From Streptomyces aurantiacus JA 4570 (GTDB lineage Bacteria > Actinomycetota > Actinomycetes > Streptomycetales > Streptomycetaceae), in NCBI RefSeq assembly GCF_000414115.1, contig NZ_AOPZ01000333.1, forward strand, positions 1-38,768: a stretch of 38,768 nucleotides of DNA. Direction: 5' to 3'. This document shows positions 15,401 to 23,750 of the stretch, piece after piece. The translations under genes were made by a program, and so were the position numbers. Under the pieces are notes generated by a model that was given only the letters and a program-made list of their open reading frames with translations, was not told the DNA's origin and did not search any database. How positions within the stretch are numbered: the first letter of the stretch is position 1; each line of letters starts with the position of its first letter.

Positions 15401-16435
15401 ATGCGCTGGGAGAACTTGTCCGACGGCCCGCGAAGGGGCGCCGCGGACCCCGCGCTGTTCGGCGCGGACGCGGTGACGACACGGACCTTCGACACCCCCG
15501 AGTTCCGGGGGATCACCTTCCACGAGATCCGGGCCAGGTCGATCGTGAACCGGGTGCCGGGGGCGTCCCGCATGCCCTTCGAGTGGACGGTCAACCCCTA
15601 CCGCGGCTGCACGCACGCGTGCGTGTACTGCTTCGCCCGCAAGACGCACAGCTATCTGGACCTGGACACCGGCCTCGGCTTCGACAGCCAGATCGTTGTG
15701 AAGGTCAACGCGCCCGAGCTGCTGCGCCGCAGGCTCGCCTCGCCGAGCTGGCACGGCGAGCACATCGCGATGGGCACGAACGTCGACTGCTACCAGCGCG
15801 CGGAGGGCCGGTACGCGCTGATGCCGGGCATCATCGAGGCGCTGCGCGACCGGGCCAACCCGTTCTCGATCCTCACCAAGGGGACGCTGATCCTGCGCGA
15901 CCTGGACCTGCTGCGGCAGGCCGCCGCCGTCACGGACGTCGGCATCTCGGTGTCCGTGGGCTTCGTGGACGAGCAGCTCTGGCGCACGGTCGAGCCCGGC
16001 ACACCCGCGCCCGGGCGGCGCCTGGAGGTCGTGCGCACCCTGAGCGGGCACGGCATCGGGTGCGGCGTCCTGATGGCCCCGGTGATCCCGTTCCTCGGCG
16101 ACCATCCGGACCAGTTGCGGGCCACGGTGCGGGCGATCGCCGAGGCCGGGGCGACCTCGGTGACGCCGCTGGTGCTGCATCTGCGGCCGGGAGCGCGCGA
16201 GTGGTTCATGGCGTGGCTCGCGGAGCACCACCCCCATCTGGTGCGGCGCTACGAGCGGCTGTACGCGGAGGGGGCCTACGCCCCCAAGTGGTACCAGCGC
16301 CGGATCACCCGCCATGTGCACGACCTGGCCCGGGAGTTCGGCATCGGCCCCTCGCGCGCGGGCGCCGCGCGCCGCATCCCCGAGCCCCGGGAGACGACGC
16401 CCGCACCGGCCGCCACCCAGCTCACACTGCTCTGA
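15401..16435 (+). CDS. Rv2578c-family radical SAM protein
   Basis: A 344-residue radical S-adenosylmethionine protein. The 4Fe-4S cysteines are Cys70, Cys74 and Cys77 in RGCTHACVYCFARKTH, the canonical CX3CX2C motif. A core radical SAM barrel with MGTNVDCYQRAEGRYALMPG and ILTKGTLILRDLDLL follows. The family is named after Mycobacterium tuberculosis Rv2578c and is distantly related to spore photoproduct lyase (SplB). The reaction is not established. The ATG at 15401 follows AGGAGG with five bases between. A LexA-type box in the promoter suggests induction by DNA damage, which would fit a repair role. The C-terminal 40 residues are Ala/Pro-rich and poorly conserved-looking. Confidence 0.93.
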   Translation: MRWENLSDGPRRGAADPALFGADAVTTRTFDTPEFRGITFHEIRARSIVNRVPGASRMPFEWTVNPYRGCTHACVYCFARKTHSYLDLDTGLGFDSQIVVKVNAPELLRRRLASPSWHGEHIAMGTNVDCYQRAEGRYALMPGIIEALRDRANPFSILTKGTLILRDLDLLRQAAAVTDVGISVSVGFVDEQLWRTVEPGTPAPGRRLEVVRTLSGHGIGCGVLMAPVIPFLGDHPDQLRATVRAIAEAGATSVTPLVLHLRPGAREWFMAWLAEHHPHLVRRYERLYAEGAYAPKWYQRRITRHVHDLAREFGIGPSRAGAARRIPEPRETTPAPAATQLTLL

Positions 16436-16601
16436 GCCGCGGCCGGGCAGCGCCCTGACCTGCGCTGGGCCATCGCGGGATTCGTCATGCTCCTTTCAGG
16501 TCATTCCTTCACAGAACGCCTCCTTCCAGGCGGGCCTTCCGGGACGATTCCGCGGGGGTCGTGGGCCTCGCGGCCCCGAACCCTCCGCTCTGGGAGGCTC
16601 G

Positions 16602-18254
16602 ATGAGAGCAACCGCCGTCTCACTGTGCGGCGTCGCCGCGCTGGTGACCGGTCTCGTCGCGGCGGCGCCGTCCGCCGCGGGCGCCGACGCGCGGTCCGCG
16701 CCGCGCACCGCGCACACCCCGCACCCCCTCTCGTGGAAGAAGTGCGCCACGAAGGACCACCCCAAGCTCCAGTGCGCGTCCCTGAAGGTCCCGCTCGACC
16801 ACGACCACCCGCACGGCGAGAAGATCACCCTCGCGCTGTCGCGGATCCAGCACACCGCGAAGACCTACCAGGGGCCGCTCCTGGTGAACCCTGGCGGGCC
16901 CGGCGGCAGCGGCCTGAGCATGGCCGGGTTCGTCGCCAGGACGCTGCCGAAGAAGGTCGCCGCCGGCTACGACGTCATCGGCTTCGACCCGCGCGGCGTC
17001 GGACGCAGCAAGCCCGCGCTAACCTGCCGCCCCGGCCACTCCAAGCCGGTGCGGCCCGCCACGGTGCCGTACACGCACGCCCTGGAGAGGGCCAACCTCG
17101 ACCGCGCGCGCGCCTTCGCGAAGGCGTGCGCCTCGAAGTACGCGCACGTCCTGCCGTTCATCGACACGGTGAGCGCGGCCAAGGACCTGGACGTGATCCG
17201 CGCGGCGCTCGGCGCCGAGAAGATCAACTACTTCGGGTACTCGTACGGCACCTACCTGGGCGCCGTGTACGCCAGGCTCTTCCCCGACCGGGTCCGCCGC
17301 ATGGCCCTGGACTCCGTGGTCGACCCGCACAACGTCTGGTACGACGCCAACCTCGCCCAGGACTTCGCCTTCGACGCCCGGCACAAGGCGTTCCTGGCCT
17401 GGGTCGCCAAGCATCACAAGAAGTACCGGCTCGGCACGGACCCGGCGAAGGTCGAGGCCAAGTGGTACGCGATGCGCGCCGCCCTCGCCAAGAAGCCGGC
17501 CGGCAAGAAGGTCGGCGCGGCCGAGCTGGAGGACACCTTCGTGCCGGGCGGCTACTTCGACGGCTACTGGCCCCTCCTGGCGGAGGCGTTCGCGGCGTAC
17601 GCGAACGGGAAGGACGGCAGGAGCGGGAAGGGCGGGAGGGACACAGCCCCGCTCGTCAAGGCGTACGAGAGGCTCGGCGCCGTGGACGCGGCCGGCGACA
17701 ACAGCTACTCGGTGTACACCGCCGTGGGCTGCCGGGACGCGGGCTGGCCGCGGGACTGGGAGCAGTGGCGCCGCGACCACTGGCAGGTGCACGCGAAGGC
17801 GCCGTTCATGACCTGGAACAACGCCTGGTACAACGCTCCGTGCGCGTTCTGGCCGGTGCGGTCGCTGCACCCGGTGGACGTCACCAACACCTCGGTGCCG
17901 CCGGTGCTGCTGTTCCAGGCGACCGACGACGCGGCCACGCCGTACGAGGGCGCGATCACGATGCACCGCAAGCTGCGCGGTTCGAGCCTGGTGGTGGAGC
18001 AGGGCGGTGGCAACCACGGCATCACGCTGAGCGGGAACGCCTGCCTGGACCGGCATCTGGCGACGTACCTGACGAACGGCAAGGTGCCGCACAGCGGCGG
18101 TGAGGTCGACGCCGTGTGCAAGCCGCTGCCGCAGCCGAAGCCGAAGAGCTCGGCGCGCGGCTCGGCGGAACAGGGCGCGGCGGCGAGCGCGTCCGGGACC
18201 GGCGTTTCCGGGAGCGGCGCGGAACTGCACGGGCTGCTGGGCTCCCGGGGCTGA
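16602..18254 (+). CDS. Secreted alpha/beta-hydrolase, tripeptidyl-aminopeptidase (Tap/Slp) type
   Basis: A 550-residue exported serine peptidase. A signal peptide covers about residues 1-28 (MRATAVSLCGVAALVTGLVAA, then APSAAGADA). The alpha/beta-hydrolase core begins with VNPGGPGGSGLSMAG, an oxyanion loop, and FDPRGVGRSKPALTC. The nucleophile is Ser214 in GYSYGTYLG, with the acid in FQATDDAATP and the base in GGGNHGITL. The C-terminal Tap-type domain and the Ala/Ser-rich tail after residue 500 follow. Streptomyces enzymes of this group clip tripeptides or short peptides from the N-terminus of secreted proteins and nutrient proteins. The ATG at 16602 has GGGAGG five bases upstream. A strong hairpin immediately after the stop isolates it from the RidA gene. 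Confidence 0.92.
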   Translation: MRATAVSLCGVAALVTGLVAAAPSAAGADARSAPRTAHTPHPLSWKKCATKDHPKLQCASLKVPLDHDHPHGEKITLALSRIQHTAKTYQGPLLVNPGGPGGSGLSMAGFVARTLPKKVAAGYDVIGFDPRGVGRSKPALTCRPGHSKPVRPATVPYTHALERANLDRARAFAKACASKYAHVLPFIDTVSAAKDLDVIRAALGAEKINYFGYSYGTYLGAVYARLFPDRVRRMALDSVVDPHNVWYDANLAQDFAFDARHKAFLAWVAKHHKKYRLGTDPAKVEAKWYAMRAALAKKPAGKKVGAAELEDTFVPGGYFDGYWPLLAEAFAAYANGKDGRSGKGGRDTAPLVKAYERLGAVDAAGDNSYSVYTAVGCRDAGWPRDWEQWRRDHWQVHAKAPFMTWNNAWYNAPCAFWPVRSLHPVDVTNTSVPPVLLFQATDDAATPYEGAITMHRKLRGSSLVVEQGGGNHGITLSGNACLDRHLATYLTNGKVPHSGGEVDAVCKPLPQPKPKSSARGSAEQGAAASASGTGVSGSGAELHGLLGSRG

Positions 18255-18256
18255 AC

Positions 18257-18282
18257 ACAGGGAACGGGCACCCGTTCCCTGT
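18257..18282 (+). terminator. 26-bp perfect palindrome after the aminopeptidase gene
   Basis: ACAGGGAACGGG and CCCGTTCCCTGT are fully complementary with only CA between, starting two bases after the stop codon. In RNA this would form a 10- to 12-bp hairpin. No T-run follows, which is usual for Streptomyces terminators. The gap 18255-18364 also holds short CGCACCCCGGGC repeats. Confidence 0.75.
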
Positions 18283-18364
18283 CGCACCCCGGGCGTCCGC
18301 TTCCCAGCCGCACCCCGGGCCTCCGTCGGGGGCGTTGTCAGACCCGTGGTCCACCATGGTGACC

Positions 18365-18781
18365 ATGAGCGAACTGACGTACATCAACGCCCCCGACGGG
18401 GTCGCGCCGGCGACGCAGTACACGCACGTCGTGACAGGCACGGGCCGCCTCGTCGCCGTCTCCGGTCAGCTCGCCCTCGACGAACAGGGCACGCTGGTCG
18501 GCGAGGGGGACGCCGCGGCGCAGGCCCAGCAGGTCTTCGAGAATCTGCGGCGCTGCCTGGCCGCCGCGGGCGCGGGCTTCGACGACGTGATCAAGCTGAC
18601 GTATTTCGTCACGGACGTGGCGCACATGCCCGCGATCCGGGCCGCGCGGGACGCGCATCTTGACCCCGCCCGCCTGCCCGCGGCATCGGCCGTCCAGGTC
18701 GCGGCCCTGATGGGGCCCGCGTTCCTCATGGAGATAGAGGCGTTGGCGATGGTGCCGGAGACGCGGCCGACGGACTCCTAG
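18365..18781 (+). CDS. RidA-like (YjgF/YER057c) protein lacking the catalytic Arg
   Basis: A 138-residue protein with the chorismate-mutase-like fold of the RidA family, which usually forms trimers. RidA proper hydrolyses reactive enamines and imines and needs an arginine in a PARSTV-type motif. Here the matching segment reads LPAASAVQVAAL, with alanine at that place. Other marks remain: VAVSGQLALDEQG, QVFENLRRCLAAAGAGFDDVIKLTYFVTD and FLMEIEALAMV. It probably belongs to one of the Rid subfamilies without deaminase activity. Start codons at 18356 and 18365 are in frame and neither has a strong ribosome binding site; the second gives the family-typical MSELTYINAPDG. It converges with the TetR gene 15 bases away. 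Confidence 0.88.
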   Translation: MSELTYINAPDGVAPATQYTHVVTGTGRLVAVSGQLALDEQGTLVGEGDAAAQAQQVFENLRRCLAAAGAGFDDVIKLTYFVTDVAHMPAIRAARDAHLDPARLPAASAVQVAALMGPAFLMEIEALAMVPETRPTDS

Positions 18782-18796
18782 GGCGGGTCCGCCCCC

Positions 18797-19420
18797 TCAC
18801 ACGCCCGGGCCTTCGCCGAGCAGCAACAGCGCGCTCTCCCCGGCCAGTTCCTCCGCGTGCGCCGGCAGTTCCTGGCCGCGGCGCACATGGCGGCGGACGA
18901 TCGTCAGCGGCGTGTCGATCACCGCGAGCGTGACGCGGTCGGCGGCCGGTCCGGCCTCGGCGCCGAGCGCGGCGCACAGCTCGGCGACGGCCTCACCCAC
19001 CCGCCGGTGGCCCTCCTCGGCCCGGCGCAGGCCGGGCTCGGGCCAGTCGTCGCGGGCGAAGTCGGCCGAGCCGTACAGGAGCAGGGACGCCTCGCGCGGG
19101 TGCGCCCGGCTCCAGGCGACCACATGGACGGCCGCCGCGCGGGCGGCGGCGCGCGGGGCGCCGCGGGCGGCGGCGCGCGGGTCGCCGTCGCCGGACCCGA
19201 GTGCCGCGAACCACCCTTCCTGGAAGTCCTCGACGGTCCGCAGCCACACCTCGGCGAGCAGCGCCGCGCGCGCCGGGAAGCGGTGGTAGACGGAGCCGCT
19301 GGGCGCGCCGACCGCCTTGGCCACGGCCGCCATGGTGATCGCGGACGGGCCGGACGCGGCGGCCAGTTCGACGGCTGCGTCGAGAAAGCGGGATACGTCG
19401 TACCGGGGTGGCCTCGCCAT
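18797..19420 (-). CDS. TetR-family regulator
   Basis: A 207-residue repressor with an N-terminal helix-turn-helix at about residues 12-50 (SRFLDAAVELAAASGPSAITMAAVAKAVGAPSGSVYHRFP in pieces) and an Ala-rich ligand domain. The ATG at 19420 is chosen; a TTG seven codons upstream is in frame, but it lies within the operator palindrome. The gene is divergent from the SRPBCC gene at 19506, and two dyads fill the 85-base gap. Self-repression and control of the SRPBCC neighbour are therefore likely. The ligand is unknown. The stop codon converges with the RidA-like gene. Confidence 0.9.
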   Translation of the reverse strand: MARPPRYDVSRFLDAAVELAAASGPSAITMAAVAKAVGAPSGSVYHRFPARAALLAEVWLRTVEDFQEGWFAALGSGDGDPRAAARGAPRAAARAAAVHVVAWSRAHPREASLLLYGSADFARDDWPEPGLRRAEEGHRRVGEAVAELCAALGAEAGPAADRVTLAVIDTPLTIVRRHVRRGQELPAHAEELAGESALLLLGEGPGV

Positions 19421-19422
19421 GT

Positions 19423-19442
19423 ATTGGAGAGTACCCTCCAAT
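19423..19442. promoter_or_regulatory. Operator dyad 1 for the TetR/SRPBCC divergent pair
   Basis: ATTGGAG and CTCCAAT are perfect complements around AGTACC, a 20-bp dyad typical of TetR-family operators. It begins three bases from the regulator's ATG and overlaps its leader, so binding would block transcription or initiation of the regulator gene. Confidence 0.72.
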
Positions 19443-19446
19443 TAAA

Positions 19447-19462
19447 TAGAGGGGCCTCTCTA
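19447..19462. promoter_or_regulatory. Operator dyad 2 for the TetR/SRPBCC divergent pair
   Basis: TAGAGGGGCCTCTCTA is a 16-bp dyad with one mismatched pair, about two helical turns from the first dyad and sharing the GAG...CTC arms. The AT-rich ATTAAATAG between the two could supply a -10 element for one of the divergent promoters. Confidence 0.6.
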
Positions 19463-19505
19463 AAACGGGGGGGCCGTTCCCGTTACTCAGGACTTTGGAG
19501 CCACC

Positions 19506-20018
19506 ATGGCCGTCCTCAACGTCCACGAACGCGTTCTGCCTGCCAAGCCGAGCGAGGTCGGCGCGCTCATCGACGCCCTCGCCACCCCGGACGACCCGCT
19601 GTGGCCTGTCGGCGACTGGCCGCCCATGAAGCTGGACCGCGGCCTCACCCCCGGCTCGCGCGGCGGCCACGGCCCGGTCCGGTACACGGTGGCGGGGTAC
19701 GCGCCCCAGCAGTGGGTGCGGTTCACCTTCACGGGCCCGCGCGGCTTCCACGGGTTCCACGAGTTCACGGTCCACCCACTGAACGACGGCGACGACCACG
19801 ACGAGAACGGGAGCGGTCGCACGATCCTGCGCCACACGCTGACGATGCACGCCCGCGGCCCGGCCCGGCTGACCTGGCCGCTGGCGTTCCGCGCCTTCCA
19901 CGACGCCTGCCTGGAGGACAGCCTCGACCGCGCGGAGCGAGCCCTGACCGGCACGGTCCGCCACCCGGCCCGCTGGAGCCCGTACGTCCGCTTCCTCTAC
20001 CGCCTCACCCCCAAGTAG
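19506..20018 (+). CDS. SRPBCC family protein under TetR control
   Basis: A 170-residue SRPBCC-fold protein with MAVLNVHERVLPAKPSEVGALIDALATPDDPLWPVGDWPPMKLDRG near the N-terminus and aromatic strands RYTVAGYAPQQWVRFTFTGPRGFHGFHEFTV. The fold usually binds a hydrophobic ligand; no catalytic residues can be named. TTTGGAG lies six bases before the ATG. The divergent TetR gene and the two dyads suggest that this protein is induced when the regulator meets its ligand, which might be the same compound. It converges with the HEAT-repeat gene, with 22 bases between the stop codons. Confidence 0.87.
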   Translation: MAVLNVHERVLPAKPSEVGALIDALATPDDPLWPVGDWPPMKLDRGLTPGSRGGHGPVRYTVAGYAPQQWVRFTFTGPRGFHGFHEFTVHPLNDGDDHDENGSGRTILRHTLTMHARGPARLTWPLAFRAFHDACLEDSLDRAERALTGTVRHPARWSPYVRFLYRLTPK

Positions 20019-20040
20019 GCATCACCCCCCGGCCGGGGCC

Positions 20041-20634
20041 TCACGACCCCTGCGCCCGCACCGACACCCGCGCCAGCGCCGCCGCGGCCGCCGCCGCGAG
20101 CCGCGGATGCCCGCAGGCCGCCGTGAGCACCGGTATGGCCCGCGCGTCCCCGAGCGCCCCGAGCCCCTCCACGCACGCGAGCGCGACCTTGCCGTACGGG
20201 TCGCTGGGCGTGAGGCGGCGCTGCAGCGTGACGATCAGCGCGGGCGCCGACTCCGGGGCGCGCAGCTCGGTGAGCAGCCGCACCGGGTGCAGGGCGTAGG
20301 CGACGCGCAGTTCGTTCGTGGCGAGCGCGGCCGCCGCGCGGGCCGTGCGCGGATCGCCGAGCCGCGCGAGGGCGTAGGCGGCCGCCGCGCAGCGCGGCGG
20401 ATCCCGGTGGTTGAGCAGCAGCACCAGCGATTCGAAGGCCCGCCGGTCCCCCAGTACGCCGAGCTTGACCGCCGCCAACTCCCGCGCCCACAGGGGCTGT
20501 CCGGTGGCGTGCAGCGCCCCCGCGAGCTCGTCCGGATCACGCACGGCCAGCAGTTCCTCGTACGCCTTCAGCGCTCCCGACGCGGCCGCCTCGCGTCGTA
20601 AGCGATCCGTCACCGTCCGCAACTCCGCATCCAT
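20041..20634 (-). CDS. HEAT-repeat protein
   Basis: A 197-residue protein made mostly of alpha-helical HEAT/PBS-lyase-type repeats. Repeated LGVLGDRRAFESLVLLLNHRDPPRCAAAAYALARLGDPRTARAA segments are visible, as is a later GLGALGDARAIPVLTAACGHPRLAAAAAAAL. Such repeats form curved scaffolds for protein binding. No catalytic motif and no signal peptide is seen. Start codons at 20634 and 20630 are close but in different frames; the first gives this frame. The partner is unknown. Confidence 0.82.
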   Translation of the reverse strand: MDAELRTVTDRLRREAAASGALKAYEELLAVRDPDELAGALHATGQPLWARELAAVKLGVLGDRRAFESLVLLLNHRDPPRCAAAAYALARLGDPRTARAAAALATNELRVAYALHPVRLLTELRAPESAPALIVTLQRRLTPSDPYGKVALACVEGLGALGDARAIPVLTAACGHPRLAAAAAAALARVSVRAQGS

Positions 20635-20990
20635 GCGGCGAGCCTAGTCGCGACGGAGGTCACAGACACTGGGGGCTGGCGCGCTCGTTACTCGCCGGTT
20701 AATCTCAAGTGAGCGGGGCACACTCCCCGTGGGCAGTACCTCGACTCATGACGGCCTGGTGACGCAGCCGTCGCGAGTGTTGTCGGTTCGGTACGCATGT
20801 ATCGCAGGACGGCGTGGCTCCGGGACAGGGCCCGCCGGTTCGTCCTCTCGCGCAACCTCCGCACGCCGTACGCCACTTCACGCCCGCTCGCGTGGCCATC
20901 ACGCGCGCACGCGTGCTCCGTGGCCGGTGCGCCCCCGCCACGCGCCGTGCGCGTGCCTCTCAGTCGTCACTCACTTCCTGGAGTCCACGC
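20635..20990 (+). other. Leader region of the 3-hydroxyacyl-CoA dehydrogenase gene
   Basis: This 356-base stretch between divergent genes holds no convincing coding region. A small inverted repeat CGGGG-CACACT-CCCCG lies near 20714-20729. Short open frames on both strands here have no family features and poor ribosome binding sites. A promoter could not be fixed with confidence. Confidence 0.5.
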
Positions 20991-22772
20991 ATGGACACTC
21001 CCTTGAACACGGTCGCCGTCGTCGGTCTGGGCACGATGGGCACCGGCATCGCCGAAGTCCTCACCCGGGCGGGCCGCGAGGTCGTCGGCATCGACATCAG
21101 CGAGCAGGCCGCCGCCCGCGCGGTCGCCGCTCTCGAAGCCTCCACCGCGCGTGCCGTGCGCCGCGAGCGGCTCTCCGAGAGCGAGCGCGACGCCGCCCTG
21201 GGCCGCTTCCGCACCTTCACCGACCTGCGGGCGGCGGCCGACGCCGACCTGGTGATCGAGGTCGCCCCGGAGTCGTACGAGATCAAGCAGCAGATCTTCC
21301 GTGAGCTCGACGGCATCGTCCGCCCCGACACGATCCTCGCCACCGGCACCAACGCGCTGTCGGTGACGCGGCTGGCCGCCGAATCGGCCCACCCTGAGAG
21401 GGTGTTGGGGCTGCACTTCTTCAACCCGGCGCCCGCGATGAAGCTCGTCGAGGTGGTCTCGTCCGTGCTCACCGCGCCGGCCGCCGTGGCGACGGTCACC
21501 GACCTGGCCTGCGCGCTCGGCAAGGAGCCCGTCGCCGTCGGCGACCGTCCCGGTTTCGTCGCCGACGGGCTGCTCTTCGGCTATCTCAACCAGGCCGCGG
21601 CGATGTACGAGGCCAAGTACGCGAGCCGCGAGGACATCGACGCCGCGATGCGGCTCGGCTGCGGACTGCCGATGGGGCCGCTCGCGCTGCTCGACCTGAT
21701 CGGCGTCGACACCGCCCGCACCGTCCTCGACGCCATGTACGCCGAGTCGCAGGACCGGCTGCACGCCCCCGCCCCGATCCTCAAGCAGCTCAGTGAGGCG
21801 GGACTGACGGGACGCAAGTCGGGCCGCGGCTTCTACACGTACGCCGCGTCCGGGAGCGACGAGGTGGTGCGGGACGCCGCGACGCCGCTGGAGGGCACGC
21901 GGCAGGCGCGCGGACGTGAGGTGCGTGCCGTCGGAGTGGCCGGTTCCGGGACCATGGCGTCCGGGATCGCGGAGGTCTTCGCGAAGGCGGGGTACGACGT
22001 GGTGCTCGCGGCCCGCAGCGAGGAGAAGGCCGCCACCGCCAAGTCCCGTATCGCCAAGTCGCTTTCGCGCTCCGTCGACAAGGGGCGGATGACGTCGGAG
22101 GCGGCGGCGAAGACCCTGGACCGCATCACTCCCAGCGGGACGTACGACGCGTTCGCCGACGTCGATCTCGCCCTGGAGGCGGTCGCCGAGGACCTGGAGG
22201 TCAAGCGGCAGCTGTTCGCGACGCTCGACAAGGTCTGCAAGCCGGGCGCGGTCCTCGCCACCACCACGTCCTCGCTGCCGGTCGTCGCCTGCGCCCGCGC
22301 CACATCCCGCCCCGGCGACGTGATCGGCCTGCACTTCTTCAACCCGGCGCCGGCCATGAAGCTCGTCGAGGTCGTGCGCACCGTCCTGACCGAGGACGAC
22401 GTGCACGCCACGGCCCGCGAGGTGTGCGCGTCGATCAAGAAGCACCCGGTGGACTGCGGCGACCGGGCCGGTTTCATCGTGAACGCGCTGCTCTTCCCGT
22501 ACCTCAACAACGCGATCAAGATGGTCCAGGAACACTATGCGTCTCTTGACGACATCGACGCCGCCATGAAGCTGGGCGGCGGCTACCCCATGGGGCCCTT
22601 CGAGCTCCTGGACGTCGTCGGCCTGGACGTCTCGCTGGCCATCGAGAGGGTGCTGCACCGCGAGTTCCGCGAGCCGGGCCTCGCCCCCGCACCCCTCCTG
22701 GAGCATCTGGTGGCCGCGGGCTGCCTCGGCCGCAAGACGGGCCGTGGTTTCCGCGAATATGCCCGGCGCTGA
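20991..22772 (+). CDS. Double-domain 3-hydroxyacyl-CoA dehydrogenase
   Basis: A 593-residue protein in which two complete 3-hydroxyacyl-CoA dehydrogenase units (each NAD-binding Rossmann plus helical domain) are joined head to tail, about residues 5-285 and 305-593. The NAD-binding glycine motifs are VVGLGTMGTG and VAGSGTMASG. Both units keep the His-Glu pair in LHFFNPAPAMKLVEVV. The C-terminal unit has the canonical TSSLPV serine and VNALLFPYLN asparagine. In the N-terminal unit these positions read TNALSV and ADGLLFGYLN. The likely reaction is oxidation or reduction between (S)-3-hydroxybutyryl-CoA and acetoacetyl-CoA, feeding the ethylmalonyl-CoA pathway. The ATG at 20991 has GGAG eight bases upstream. 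The TetR gene follows after 136 bases. Confidence 0.93.
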   Translation: MDTPLNTVAVVGLGTMGTGIAEVLTRAGREVVGIDISEQAAARAVAALEASTARAVRRERLSESERDAALGRFRTFTDLRAAADADLVIEVAPESYEIKQQIFRELDGIVRPDTILATGTNALSVTRLAAESAHPERVLGLHFFNPAPAMKLVEVVSSVLTAPAAVATVTDLACALGKEPVAVGDRPGFVADGLLFGYLNQAAAMYEAKYASREDIDAAMRLGCGLPMGPLALLDLIGVDTARTVLDAMYAESQDRLHAPAPILKQLSEAGLTGRKSGRGFYTYAASGSDEVVRDAATPLEGTRQARGREVRAVGVAGSGTMASGIAEVFAKAGYDVVLAARSEEKAATAKSRIAKSLSRSVDKGRMTSEAAAKTLDRITPSGTYDAFADVDLALEAVAEDLEVKRQLFATLDKVCKPGAVLATTTSSLPVVACARATSRPGDVIGLHFFNPAPAMKLVEVVRTVLTEDDVHATAREVCASIKKHPVDCGDRAGFIVNALLFPYLNNAIKMVQEHYASLDDIDAAMKLGGGYPMGPFELLDVVGLDVSLAIERVLHREFREPGLAPAPLLEHLVAAGCLGRKTGRGFREYARR

Positions 22773-22908
22773 CCGGCGCGCGGACCCCGGAGCCAGAGCA
22801 CACGAAGCGGTGCGCGCCGAGCGCGCGGACTGGGGCGGGCTGCTCGAACCGTCGGGCAGCCCCGTCCCGCAGGCGCACTCAGCTGCGCACATGCAGTACG
22901 TTCGGGGC

Positions 22909-23715
22909 ATGTCCAAGGCCGCCAAGTCCACACGTACGACAGCTACGCCCGACGCTCCGGAGAGCGCCGCGGGCAGCCGCGCCGCCGCCCAACGGCTCAA
23001 GATGCGCCGCGAGCTGGCGGCCGCCGCCATGGAACTGTTCGCGTCCAAGGGGTACGAGGCCACGACGGTCGACGAGATCGCCGCCCAGGCCGGAGTGGCC
23101 CGCCGGACCTTCTTCCGCCACTTCCGCTCCAAGGAAGAGGCGATCTTCCCCGACCACGACGACACCTTGATCCGCGCGGAGGCCGTGCTCAACGCGGCAC
23201 CCGCACACGAGCACCCGCTGGACACCGTGTGCCGCGGGATCAAGGAAGTCATGAAGATGTACGCCGCGTCGCCCGCCGTCTCCGTGGAGCGGTACCGGCT
23301 GACGCGCGAGGTGCCGACGCTGCGCGAGCGCGAGATCGCGTCCGTGGCGCGGTACGAGCGGCTGTTCACGCGCTATCTGCTCGGGCACTTCGACGAGCAT
23401 GCGCACCATCACGGCAACGACGATCCGCTGCTCGCGGAGGTCGCCGCGTCCGCCGTCGTCACCGCCCACAACCACGTCCTGCGGCGCTGGCTGCGGGCCG
23501 GGGGCCAGGGGGACGTGGAGGGGCAGCTGGACCACGCCTTCGGGATCGTGCGGCGGACGTTCGGGACGGGGATTCCCGCGGGGCGGGACACGCCCCCTTC
23601 GGGGGCGTCGGCCATCTCCGATGGCGGTGAGGTGCTGGTTACCGTCGCGCGCACCGACGCCCCCCTCGATGAGGTCATGCGGACCATCGAGAAGGCGCTG
23701 CGCACCCGCTCCTGA
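22909..23715 (+). CDS. TetR-family regulator of the ethylmalonyl-CoA cluster (inferred)
   Basis: A 268-residue TetR-type repressor. A basic tail of about 25 residues precedes the helix-turn-helix, which includes AAAAMELFASKGYEATTVDEIAAQAGV and ARRTFFRHFRSKEEAIF. The ligand domain carries a His-rich loop, EHAHHHGNDD. The start at 22909 (MSKAAKST) is preferred; an ATG at 22891 is in frame, and the frame stays open upstream into the previous gene's end. It sits between the dehydrogenase and ccr, whose promoter carries two copies of a dyad, so control of ccr and possibly of itself is likely. A hairpin and repeat directly after the stop codon should end its transcript. Confidence 0.88.
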   Translation: MSKAAKSTRTTATPDAPESAAGSRAAAQRLKMRRELAAAAMELFASKGYEATTVDEIAAQAGVARRTFFRHFRSKEEAIFPDHDDTLIRAEAVLNAAPAHEHPLDTVCRGIKEVMKMYAASPAVSVERYRLTREVPTLREREIASVARYERLFTRYLLGHFDEHAHHHGNDDPLLAEVAASAVVTAHNHVLRRWLRAGGQGDVEGQLDHAFGIVRRTFGTGIPAGRDTPPSGASAISDGGEVLVTVARTDAPLDEVMRTIEKALRTRS

Positions 23716-23716
23716 T

Positions 23717-23729
23717 GGGGCTCCGCCCC
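23717..23729 (+). terminator. Short hairpin just after the TetR stop codon
   Basis: GGGGC-TCC-GCCCC begins one base after the stop codon and is followed by TTTCCCCC. It has the same design as the hairpin at 3337-3349 on the other strand. The 5-bp stem alone is weak, but a second and stronger terminator follows 70 bases on. Confidence 0.5.
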
Positions 23730-23750
23730 TTTCCCCCTTCTTCGGCCCTT

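Noticed and set aside
16517..16532. CGCCT-N6-AGGCG dyad between the radical SAM and aminopeptidase genes
   Set aside because: Short stem, no T-run, 82 bases past the stop codon; such dyads are expected by chance at this GC content.
20797..21006. Possible 69-residue small protein upstream of the dehydrogenase
   Set aside because: No recognisable ribosome binding site and overlaps the real start; composition is that of untranslated leader.
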